Below are positions 19,584 through 27,735 of a stretch of 64,000 nt of DNA, piece by piece. This DNA comes from Rubrivivax sp. (lineage in GTDB: Bacteria > Pseudomonadota > Gammaproteobacteria > Burkholderiales > Burkholderiaceae_C), in contig JALHMT010000010.1 in NCBI GenBank assembly GCA_022843905.1, positions 1 through 64,000 on the forward strand, written 5' to 3'. Within the stretch, counting starts at the first letter, position 1, and each line of letters starts with the position of its first letter. The notes beneath the pieces are model-generated. The model worked only from the letters and a program-made list of their open reading frames with translations. It did not search any database and was not told where the DNA came from. Position numbers and translations under genes: made by a program.

Positions 19584-21418
19584 GGCTCGCGACCTCGCTG
19601 GCTGCGCCGCTGGCGCTGCTGGTGCTGGGTGGCTGCAGCACGCTGCGCGGCCCGGCGTCGACCGTGCCGGCCGACAACGCGGCGCCGGCCGCCGACCTCT
19701 CGGGCGTGCGCGTCGAGGTCGTGGCCCCGGCCGACCTGCAGGCGCTGCTGATGCGCCATCTCGACATCACGCGCCTGGGGAGCTTGTCGCGCGGCGACCA
19801 GGTGAGCGACGGCGAATGGGCGCGCCTGATCGACGCGGCGCCGCGGCAGGTGGGCGAGTTGCTTCGCACCGAAGGCTTCTTTTCGCCTGAAGTACAGGTC
19901 GAGCGATCGAACCAGACCGCCAGCGGCCGCGCGCAGGACCTGCGCCTGAAGGTCGAGCCTGGCCCGCGCGCGGCCATCTCCCGCGTGACGCTGGAGGTCG
20001 AAGGGCCGCTGCAGGCGGCCGCCGACGCCGGCGACACGCGCGCCCGCGCGCTGCTGCAGGAGTTGCGCGACAGCTGGGTGCTGCCGCCGGGTGCAGCCTT
20101 CCGCAACGCCGTCTGGAACAGCGCCAAGGCCTCCACGCTGGCACGCCTTCGCGCCAGCGGCTACGCCACGGCGGCATGGAGCGGCACGGCCGCCGAGGTC
20201 GATCCACCGCAACACCGGGTGCGCCTGTTCCTGGTGCTGGACAGCGGTCCGCTGTTCAGCGCCGGACCCATCGAGGTCGAAGGCCTGGCCACCCACGAAG
20301 CCGCCACGGTGCGCAACCTGGCCAACTTCCAGCCCGGCACGCCGCTGACCGAGTCGCTGCTGCTGGACTACCAGGAACGGCTGCAGAAGTCGGGCCTGTT
20401 CGAGAACGTCACCGTGTCCCACGACACCGACCCCACGACGGCCGCCACAGCACCGGTGCGGGTTCGCCTTCGAGAGCAGCCGCTGAAGATGGTGACGCTG
20501 GGCGTGGGCTACAGCGCCAACACCGGCCCGCGCACCACGGTCGAGCTGATCGACCGCCGCGTGCTGGGCTGGCCCCTGCGCGCCCGCGCCGACCTCGAAG
20601 TGGCCGACCTGAAGCGGGCGTTGAACATCGAGCTGAGCACACACCCCCGGCGCGGCCTGTTCCGCAACGTGGCGGGCCTGGCCATCGAGCGCCTGGCCAC
20701 CGACACCGACGTCGTCACCTCGCAGCGTGTGCGACTGGGACGGGCGCGCGACACGCCGGAGTTCGAACAGCTGGTGTTCGTCGAGGCCGAAAGGGCCAGC
20801 CGCAGCACGCTGACGACACGCAGCGACACGCTCGCGCTCTCGGCCAACGCCCATGCCGTGCTGCGCCGGCTCGACAGCGTGGTGCTGCCGACCAGCGGCT
20901 ACACGCTGGCCCTGCAGGCGGGTCTGGGCCACTCGCACGCCAGCAACGGCGTCAGCGGTCCCTTCACGCGCGCCTACGGGCGCCTGACCGGCTACATGCC
21001 GCTGGGCAGCAGCTGGTTCGGTGAAGCCCGCGTCGAACTGGGCAAGGTCTTCCGCGCCAGTGCCGTCTCCATCCCCGACTCGCAGTTGTGGCGCGCCGGT
21101 GGCGACGACTCGGTGCGCGGCTACGCCTATCGCGAGCTCGGCCCGCGGGTCGACGGCACGGTGACCAGCGGCGCCGTGCTCTTCACCGGGAGCGTCGAAC
21201 TGGCGCGGCCCTTCGTCGACGGCATGCCGTCCCTGCTGGGTGCCGTCTTCGTCGACGCCGGTCGCGCCGCCAACAGCTTCGGCGATCTTTCACCCGCCAT
21301 CGGCGCCGGCGTGGGCCTGCGCTGGCGCAGCCCGGTCGGCCCGCTCAAGCTGGACTGGGCCTGGGCACAGGAACTGCGACGCGGCAGGCTCCACTTCAGC
21401 ATCGGCATCTCGCTGTAG
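19580..21418 (+). CDS. tamA: TamA-like outer-membrane assembly protein (Omp85 family)
   Basis: A 612-residue outer-membrane protein with POTRA-type repeats (about residues 40-300) and a C-terminal 16-strand-type barrel. The barrel holds the Omp85 motifs GGDDSVRGYAYRELGPR near 505-520 and a terminal FSIGISL strand ending in a hydrophobic residue. TamA works with inner-membrane-anchored TamB in moving proteins or phospholipids to the outer membrane. tamB starts 9 bp downstream. The N-terminus LLVLGGCSTL resembles a lipobox, which would make this a lipidated Omp85 protein. The ATG overlaps the stop of the VWA gene. Confidence 0.92.
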   Translation: MRLATSLAAPLALLVLGGCSTLRGPASTVPADNAAPAADLSGVRVEVVAPADLQALLMRHLDITRLGSLSRGDQVSDGEWARLIDAAPRQVGELLRTEGFFSPEVQVERSNQTASGRAQDLRLKVEPGPRAAISRVTLEVEGPLQAAADAGDTRARALLQELRDSWVLPPGAAFRNAVWNSAKASTLARLRASGYATAAWSGTAAEVDPPQHRVRLFLVLDSGPLFSAGPIEVEGLATHEAATVRNLANFQPGTPLTESLLLDYQERLQKSGLFENVTVSHDTDPTTAATAPVRVRLREQPLKMVTLGVGYSANTGPRTTVELIDRRVLGWPLRARADLEVADLKRALNIELSTHPRRGLFRNVAGLAIERLATDTDVVTSQRVRLGRARDTPEFEQLVFVEAERASRSTLTTRSDTLALSANAHAVLRRLDSVVLPTSGYTLALQAGLGHSHASNGVSGPFTRAYGRLTGYMPLGSSWFGEARVELGKVFRASAVSIPDSQLWRAGGDDSVRGYAYRELGPRVDGTVTSGAVLFTGSVELARPFVDGMPSLLGAVFVDAGRAANSFGDLSPAIGAGVGLRWRSPVGPLKLDWAWAQELRRGRLHFSIGISL

Positions 21419-21427
21419 GGACCGACG

Positions 21428-24400
21428 ATGCAGGCGCCAGATCCACCGCCGGAAAACGCCGCGTCGCCGTCGGGCGGCAAGCGCCCGCCTCGGGCACTGC
21501 GAGCGTCGCCCCTGCGCGTGGCCTGGCAGATGGTGGCCCCCACCTTCTGGGTGCTGCTGACCGCGGCCGCGGTGCTGGGTGCCCTGGCCTGGAGCGTGCA
21601 CTGGCTGCTTCGCACCCCTGCCGGCACCGCCTGGCTGATCGATCAGGTGCCCGGCGTCCGGGTCGAAGGCGCGCAGGGGGCCCTGCTGTCGAGCCGCTTC
21701 GAGGCGCGCCGCATCGAATATGCCGGCAGCGGCCGGGTGCGCAGCGTGGTCATCGAGAACCTCGTGGCAGACGGCCTCGTGTGGCGCTGGCGACCCGACG
21801 GCCACGCCTGGATCGGCCTGGAGGCGCAGCGCATCGCCATCGAACGCCTGAGCGTGGCGACGAATCCGCCGGTGCCGGGCACGCCGCCGCCCGACGACCT
21901 GCGCTCGCCCCTGTCGCTGAACGTGGATGCACTGGCCATCGGCACGGCCCAGCTCGACGGCCATGCGCCCGTCCAGGCCCTGCAGGCCCGCCTGCGACTG
22001 GGCAGCAACGACGGCGGGCGCCACGTGATCGACACGATGAGCTTCGAATGGGACCGCGTGCGCGGCACCGCGCAAGGTCACATCGAGACCGATTCACCGC
22101 TGCAGCTGGACCTGCAGGCCCAGCTCGTGCCGCGCGAGGGCGACCCGGCCGCGCCGGAGTGGGCCGCCGCGGTCACTGCCCGGGGGCCGCTGCAACGATT
22201 CGACACCCGCGCCACGCTGCGTGGCACCGCTGCGGCAGGCCGCACACCGCCCTCGCTGGACCTGCGCGCCGGCATCGCCCCTTTCGCCAGCTGGCCGCTG
22301 GCCTCGCTGGGCGCGCGCACCGAGGCGCTCGACCTCGGCGCCTTGTCCAGCAGCGCCCCACGCACCCGGCTCAGCGGCAGCGTGGAGATCCAGAGCAGTT
22401 CGCTCGACGCCCCGATCAGCGCTGCCATCGATCTGGAGAACCAGTCGCCCGGACGCTGGAGCGAAGGCCGGCTGCCGGTGCGCCGACTGGAGCTGGGGCT
22501 GCGCGCGCTGAACTCGCGCCGCGACCGCGTCGACCTGACGCAGTTCGACATCGTGCTCGGCAATGCCGTCCGTGATGCCGGGCGTTGGCGCGGCAGCGGC
22601 TTCTGGCAGGGTGACCGGCTGGAACTCGAAAGCACCACGGTGGACCTGCGGCCGCAGCAGCTCGACGACAGTGCGCCGGCGCTGGTGGTGTCGGGTCCGC
22701 TGGCCCTGGTGCTGCGCGGCCTGCCGGCGCCCGGTCCCTCGGCATCGACATCGGCTTCGCGTGCGGTGCGCCAGCCGTGGTCGCTGGACCTGCGGGGCAC
22801 GCTCGACGGCCGCCTCGACGGCAGCAGCCGCACGCTGCAGGTGCAGGCCGATGCGACCTTGGCGGCACGGTCGATCGAGATCCGCCAGATGCGCGCCAGC
22901 GCAGGGGCGGCGACGGCCCAACTGAACGGGCTTGCCGAACGCCAGGCCCGCGGCGGCTGGACCGTGACGACCCAAGGCTCGCTGGTCGACTTCGATCCGC
23001 TGCTCTGGTGGCCCGGCGCCGAAGGCTCGGCCTGGCGCCAGGGACCCCACCGCATCTCGGGCGGCTGGACACTGGACCTGCAACTTCCTGCGGATGCGCA
23101 GACCATGGAAGGCTTGCGGCTGGCGCAGAGCACGCCGGGCAACGGCAGCGTACGCATCGTCGACTCGGTCATTGCCGGCGTGCCGCTGCAGGGCACGCTG
23201 ACGCTGGCCCATGCGCCCACTTCGCCCGCACGCAGCGGTCCGCCGGGCAGCGCGCGCGGCGAGGTCCGGCTGGGCAGCAACCGCATCGCCTTCGAAGCCC
23301 AGGGCGACCCGCTGGGCGATGGCGGTGCCGACCGCTGGCACGTCGACGTCAAGGCCGACGCGCTGGCCGTGCTGGCCCCACTGGCCCGCCTGCTGCCTTC
23401 GCTGGCCGAGTGGGCGCCGCGCGAGGGCGTGGCCGAGATCACGCTCAACGGGCAGGGTCGCTGGCCCGACGTGCGCACCGACGGCCAGGCGCGTGTCGAC
23501 AAGCTGCGGCTGGGTGATGCCCGCCTGGCCAGCGGCCGCGCCACCTGGCAGCTCAACAGCGCCAGCGACCAGCCGCTGGCCGCCCAGCTCGACCTCGCCG
23601 GCCTGAAGCTCGGCCGCCAGTCCATGGACCTGCTGCGCGCCGACCTGCAGGGCACGCTGCTGCAGCATCGCTTGCGGCTGGACGCCGCGCTGCCGCTGAA
23701 CCCCCCGGCCATCGCCGACGCGCTGCTGGGCCTGCGCAGCGACACCGGCACGCGGGCACACCTCGAAGCCGCCGGCGCCTGGGTGGCCGATGGCGCGGGC
23801 GGCGGCAGCTGGCGTGGCCGCATCGCCGAGCTGACCGCATCGGCCTGGGACGGCAAGGCGGTGGGCACCAGCATCGGCACCGATGCCGGCAGCGCTGCCG
23901 CCAGCGCAGTGCCCTCCGCCGCGCCGGTGCCCGGCCGCTGGATCGACGCTCGCGACTTGCGGGCCGAACTGCGTTTCGACGCCCAGGGCAGCCTGATCGA
24001 CGTGCGAGCCGATCCCGGCCGGGTGCGGCTGGCCGAGACCGTCGCGCTGCGCTGGGACGAGGTGCGCGTGGACATGCGCGGCGAACGCCCCGACTTCCAG
24101 CTTCGCGCCGAGATCGAACCTTTCCTGGCCGCACCCATGCTGGCGCGGGCGCAGCCCAGCTTCGGCTGGGGCGGTGACCTGCGGCTGGCAGGCACGCTGG
24201 ACATCAAGGCCGCCGAACGCTTCGACGCCGACGTGGTGTTCGAACGCCGCGGCGGCGACCTCTTCGTGCAGGACAGCACCGGGCGACAGTCCATGGGCCT
24301 GACCGACCTGCGACTGGCCATGGCCGCCCACGACGGCCGCTGGATCTTCACGCAAGGCCTGGCGGGCACGTCGGTGGGCGAAGCAGCGGGCGCACTCAGC

Positions 24401-25789
24401 CTGCAGACCACGCCGCAGCGCCGCTGGCCGGACAGCCGCTCGCCCATCGAAGGCGTCATCGAGGCACGCGTGGCCAACCTGGGCATCTGGGGCGCCTGGG
24501 TGCCGCCGGGCTGGCGTCTGACCGGCGCACTGACCACCAGTGCCAGCGTCGGCGGCCGACTCGATGCGCCCGATTTCACGGGCCAGATCCTGGGCACCAA
24601 CGTCGGCGTGCGCAACCTGTTGCAGGGGGTGGACGTGACGGCCGGCGACGTGGCCATCCAGCTCACCGGGCCCAAGGCGAAGATCGAACGCTTCAGCTTC
24701 CGCGGCGGCGACGGCGAACTGCAGATCCAGGGCGAGGCCGACCTCGGCACCCGGCCCGTGGCGCGGCTGCAGATGGAGGCGCGGCGCTTCCGCGTCGTGG
24801 GCCGCATCGACCGCCAGCTCGTGGCCAGCGGCAAGGGCACGCTGGTGCTGCAGCCTGCCTCGCTTAAGCTCGACGCCGATCTGAAGATCGATGAAGGCCT
24901 GTTCGACCTGGCGCGCAGCGACGCGCCGACCCTGGACGACGACGTGACCATCCGCGCCCCGCAGAGCGCGCCCACGCGCGAAGCCGGCGAGACCACCCGG
25001 CCGCGTCGCGACACGCAGGTGGCCGTCACGGTCGACCTGGGCAGCGACCTGCGCGTGCGTGGTCGCGGCCTGGACACCGAACTGGCGGGCCTGCTGCGCA
25101 TCGCCACACCCGGTGGCCGCCTGGCCATCCGCGGCGAGATCAGCGCAGTCGACGGCACCTACGCCGCCTACGGACAGAAGCTGGACATCGAGCGCGGCGT
25201 GCTGAGCTTCAGCGGGCCGCCCGAAAATCCGAGCCTGGACATCCTGGCGCTGCGGCCCAACATCGACATGCGCGTGGGCGTGGCCATCAGCGGCAGCTTC
25301 GTCTCGCCGCGCGTGCGGCTGTACTCCGACCCCGACATGAGCGACACCGACAAGCTGTCCTGGCTGGTGCTGGGCCGCGCCAGCGACGGCCTGGGCCGCG
25401 CCGACACCTCGCTGCTGCAGCGGGCCGCCGTGGCTCTTCTGGCCGGCGAAGGCGAGGCGCCCACCGACGCCTTCCTGCGCAACATCGGCCTGGACGAACT
25501 GAGCCTGCGCCAGGGTGACGGCGAAGTGCGAGAAACCGTCATCGCGCTGGGCAAGCAGCTCTCGCGACGCTGGTACCTCGGCTACGAACGGGGCGTCAAC
25601 GCCACCAGCGGCACCTGGCAGCTCATCTACCGCATCGCGCAGCGCTTCACGCTGCGTGCGCAGTCGGGCGACGACAACTCGCTGGACTTGATCTGGACCT
25701 GGCGCCTGGGCGAAGCGCCGCTGCCGGCCGCCGGCGCGGCACCGGCTGCCTCCGCCGTCGTGCCAAAATCGAGGGTGCTGCCACCGTAG
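21428..25789 (+). CDS. tamB: TamB-like translocation and assembly module protein
   Basis: A 1453-residue AsmA-like envelope protein. One N-terminal TM anchor (VAPTFWVLLTAAAVLGALAW, residues ~37-56) is followed by a very long periplasmic beta-rich region. The C-terminal DUF490/TamB domain (residues ~1050-1453) carries DPDMSDTDKLSWLVLGRAS near 1295-1313 and an Arg-rich end. It bridges inner and outer membranes with TamA, encoded immediately upstream. Length is in the family range (1250-1500). The stop codon TAG (25787-25789) lies inside the first ten bases of the tRNA-Arg gene, so transcription and processing of the two overlap. Confidence 0.93.
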   Translation: MQAPDPPPENAASPSGGKRPPRALRASPLRVAWQMVAPTFWVLLTAAAVLGALAWSVHWLLRTPAGTAWLIDQVPGVRVEGAQGALLSSRFEARRIEYAGSGRVRSVVIENLVADGLVWRWRPDGHAWIGLEAQRIAIERLSVATNPPVPGTPPPDDLRSPLSLNVDALAIGTAQLDGHAPVQALQARLRLGSNDGGRHVIDTMSFEWDRVRGTAQGHIETDSPLQLDLQAQLVPREGDPAAPEWAAAVTARGPLQRFDTRATLRGTAAAGRTPPSLDLRAGIAPFASWPLASLGARTEALDLGALSSSAPRTRLSGSVEIQSSSLDAPISAAIDLENQSPGRWSEGRLPVRRLELGLRALNSRRDRVDLTQFDIVLGNAVRDAGRWRGSGFWQGDRLELESTTVDLRPQQLDDSAPALVVSGPLALVLRGLPAPGPSASTSASRAVRQPWSLDLRGTLDGRLDGSSRTLQVQADATLAARSIEIRQMRASAGAATAQLNGLAERQARGGWTVTTQGSLVDFDPLLWWPGAEGSAWRQGPHRISGGWTLDLQLPADAQTMEGLRLAQSTPGNGSVRIVDSVIAGVPLQGTLTLAHAPTSPARSGPPGSARGEVRLGSNRIAFEAQGDPLGDGGADRWHVDVKADALAVLAPLARLLPSLAEWAPREGVAEITLNGQGRWPDVRTDGQARVDKLRLGDARLASGRATWQLNSASDQPLAAQLDLAGLKLGRQSMDLLRADLQGTLLQHRLRLDAALPLNPPAIADALLGLRSDTGTRAHLEAAGAWVADGAGGGSWRGRIAELTASAWDGKAVGTSIGTDAGSAAASAVPSAAPVPGRWIDARDLRAELRFDAQGSLIDVRADPGRVRLAETVALRWDEVRVDMRGERPDFQLRAEIEPFLAAPMLARAQPSFGWGGDLRLAGTLDIKAAERFDADVVFERRGGDLFVQDSTGRQSMGLTDLRLAMAAHDGRWIFTQGLAGTSVGEAAGALSLQTTPQRRWPDSRSPIEGVIEARVANLGIWGAWVPPGWRLTGALTTSASVGGRLDAPDFTGQILGTNVGVRNLLQGVDVTAGDVAIQLTGPKAKIERFSFRGGDGELQIQGEADLGTRPVARLQMEARRFRVVGRIDRQLVASGKGTLVLQPASLKLDADLKIDEGLFDLARSDAPTLDDDVTIRAPQSAPTREAGETTRPRRDTQVAVTVDLGSDLRVRGRGLDTELAGLLRIATPGGRLAIRGEISAVDGTYAAYGQKLDIERGVLSFSGPPENPSLDILALRPNIDMRVGVAISGSFVSPRVRLYSDPDMSDTDKLSWLVLGRASDGLGRADTSLLQRAAVALLAGEGEAPTDAFLRNIGLDELSLRQGDGEVRETVIALGKQLSRRWYLGYERGVNATSGTWQLIYRIAQRFTLRAQSGDDNSLDLIWTWRLGEAPLPAAGAAPAASAVVPKSRVLPP

Positions 25790-25854
25790 TTCAATGGATA
25801 GAACGGGCGCCTCCTAAGCGCCAGATACAGGTTCGATTCCTGTCGGAGGCACCA
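25780..25854 (+). tRNA. tRNA-Arg (anticodon CCU)
   Basis: A complete cloverleaf can be drawn. Acceptor strands are GCCACCG and CGGAGGC, D-stem GTTC/GAAC, anticodon stem GGCGC/GCGCC with loop CTCCTAA, T-arm ACAGG TTCGATT CCTGT, discriminator A and encoded CCA. Anticodon CCU reads the AGG Arg codon. Acceptor pair 4-69 is an A-A mismatch, which is unusual. The first ten bases overlap the end of tamB. The 3' half is the attachment site of the integrative element that follows. Confidence 0.95.
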
Positions 25855-25855
25855 C
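25838..25855 (+). repeat. attL: 18-bp core repeat inside tRNA-Arg
   Basis: TCCTGTCGGAGGCACCAC covers the distal T-stem, acceptor strand and CCA of the tRNA plus one base. The four bases TTCG two positions upstream also match attR, giving 22 of 24 identical. Confidence 0.92.
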
Positions 25856-25959
25856 GTATCCGCTCGCTGGCGTCCGCCAGCATCCGCCGGACCCCCTACT
25901 TACCTATGAAGCCTGAGGGCGCCGCGTTCGCAGGCGTCCGCCGGAGTGTGCCACCGTCC

Positions 25960-26030
25960 GGGGGCATCGGGGGGCACATCCGGGGGCACAGCGGGCGAAT
26001 CTGGGGGCATGTGTGGCTGGGGGCACATCA
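25960..26030 (+). repeat. Integrase arm-type repeats, left side (GGGGGCAYA)
   Basis: Five copies of GGGGGCA followed by C or T occur at 25960, 25970, 25982, 26003 and 26019 (start of the five Gs), all in one orientation. The same motif lies twice next to attR. In the circular form the two groups would flank the core site, as arm-binding sites do for P4/lambda-type integrases. Confidence 0.7.
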
Positions 26031-26060
26031 CCCCCCATGGGGCACCGATGACTGCCGCGC

Positions 26061-26424
26061 GGCCGGGGCTCGAACGATCCGCCGGCCTGCAGCTCCGGAA
26101 GGACCCACCGCAGCCCATCAGGCGGCCGGCGGCTCATCGCTTACTTACCCCATGCACCGCCGCGACACTGGCGCCCGCGGGGGGCCGGAACAACCCGCAC
26201 GCCCACACCAATGGAAGGACCCGCTCGCTTCCTACTTGCGCAATTGACAAATCCGCCCGGCCGCCCGCTGGCGCGATCACGCGGTCCGAACTACCCGCAC
26301 CTGCGAACCCCAGGAAGGACCCATGCAGCCCAGCACCCTACGGCACAACCCCCTTAGCAGGGGCAATGAGTAGCCCGCGGCCGGGGCTCGAACCACCCGC
26401 GGGCACAGGCACCACGAAGGACCC
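26061..26424 (+). repeat. Four degenerate hairpin repeats spaced ~100 bp
   Basis: Each unit has an inverted repeat around a loop of CGAAC type, followed by a GAAGGACCC box. Stems: GGCCGG/CCGGCC (26061-26087), GCGGG/CCCGC (26177-26198), GCGG/CCGC (26281-26298) and GCCCGCGG/CCGCGGGC (26373-26404). Boxes end at 26106, 26222, 26322 and 26424, so the period is 100-116 bp. Stem sequences vary while pairing is kept, suggesting selection on structure. The loop resembles a tRNA T-loop on the opposite strand (GTTCGAGCC). Function unknown; a replication origin region, small RNAs or a transcript leader are possible. Confidence 0.6.
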
Positions 26425-26819
26425 GGGACAGTGCATGCCCATAGCCCCCCCTGTCGGTTTCGTCACTTTGCGAGCAAAGGGACAGGGCCGGTCTTCCCTT
26501 GATGCCCGCCAGACTTTCCACTCCCCCCTCCCCCCGGCCTCTCCACCTAGCCAAGCGACAGCATGGGCTTTCGACCAAGGCGCATCATTCGCGACATGCA
26601 ACCCGCGGCCCACTTCACCCCATGGTCAACAGTCGCCCGGCCGTGCTGGCACTGCCGTAGTTTCCAGGGGATGGCGGCCGCCGGATCGGCGGCTCTGTGC
26701 TCATTTCCGGGCGCCTGCAGAGTGCGCAGCATGCCCGGCAACGGCTGCAGCGCATTCGAGCGCGAGGTCGGTGCCGACGACGATCTAGACACCGTTCCAG
26801 CCGGCGCTACAGTGCCGCC
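26425..26819. other. Non-coding stretch of the element
   Basis: No reading frame here looks like a protein, and no clear repeat is seen. Confidence 0.4.
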
Positions 26820-27155
26820 ATGGATGCCCGCTCGATCGTCACCAGCACCCTAGCCCTGCGCCGGTCGCACCCTGCGGTGCCGCTACAGGAGGTTTTTGAT
26901 CTGGTGATGCAAGGCGCCGACGGCCACACAATCGACTTCGCAAACGCGGGGTCGCGAGGCGGTTCGCTGGCGTGGCCGACTTCGCCGTTTGGCCAACTCA
27001 TCGCCGAAGTCTTCGACCCGGTGATGCCGCCAGGCGATTGGGGTTTGATCGATCTACCGGACCCAGGCTTCCGGGAAAAGATGTGGGCGCTCTGGTGCGC
27101 CGAAGTGCTGTCGAAGTTCGCTGCACGCTACCGAGTCACGGTCGCCGGCATCTAG
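26820..27155 (+). CDS. Hypothetical protein of the element
   Basis: A 111-residue protein that I do not recognise. The sequence looks protein-like, with alternating hydrophobic and polar residues, a plausible helix at VPLQEVFDLVMQGAD and another at REKMWALWCAEVLSKFAARY. It is the only plus-strand gene in the element apart from none other supported, while all neighbours are on the minus strand. No good ribosome site precedes the ATG. It could be a short regulatory protein or a remnant. Confidence 0.45.
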   Translation: MDARSIVTSTLALRRSHPAVPLQEVFDLVMQGADGHTIDFANAGSRGGSLAWPTSPFGQLIAEVFDPVMPPGDWGLIDLPDPGFREKMWALWCAEVLSKFAARYRVTVAGI

Positions 27156-27735
27156 GGCGAGCTCCTTGACCAGTCCAGGTCCGCGCGACGCTGGCCGGTC
27201 AGCACACCGAGCTATTCACCCCCCCACCCCTGCAACCTGCGCGGGCGAAATTTTTGCGGGGAGTACGGTCCCGTCTGCCAGCTCGTCAGAGTTTCCGCCC
27301 CCCCTCCCCGGCCTCGCCCTTGCAGAGACTTCCCGCAAAACCGGTGGGAACAGTGGGAACACCGGCCCCAATCGGCCGGGAACCCGCATGGATGCTCGCT
27401 CTCCGCGTTCCTACCTCAGGTGGGAACACTCGCCGGCTGGGTGGTGACGGTGGGAACAGCCCGGACAGCCCAGGGGACCAGGGGTGAAGGCTTCAAGCGC
27501 ATCGCGTGCGCCTTCACCTTGGCTCGGCTAGAGGGCTTTCGCCGCGCGAAGGTGTCCGCGCCCCGGCCCCCCCGCCGGCCACGGGACAAGGGTCGGCAAT
27601 ACCGGAACTGGCGGCGCAGGGCAACTCGGCCACCTCGCCAGCCTTGCGGGGCTGCAGGTAATCCGCGGCCACTTGGGGACGGGCATGCGCCCGCTTGCCC
27701 GCAGTGCCCCCGACCTATGCCGATCCGCGCGGGCT
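27156..27735. other. Non-coding region with GGTGGGAACA repeats
   Basis: No supported gene. Four copies of the motif GTGGGAACA or its close form occur near 27343, 27352, 27419 and 27449, all in the same orientation. The inverse motif forms a tandem array at 37261-37348 on the other side of the gene block. This region lies directly after the replicase stop and is a candidate origin or Rep-binding region. Confidence 0.5.

Noticed and set aside
22078..25158. Long minus-strand frames across tamB
   Set aside because: Ser/Arg-rich shadow frames of a well-supported TamB protein; no family resemblance or ribosome site.
26338..26613. Minus-strand frame in the left end of the element
   Set aside because: It runs across the hairpin repeats and gives Gly/Arg-rich sequence with no protein-like pattern.
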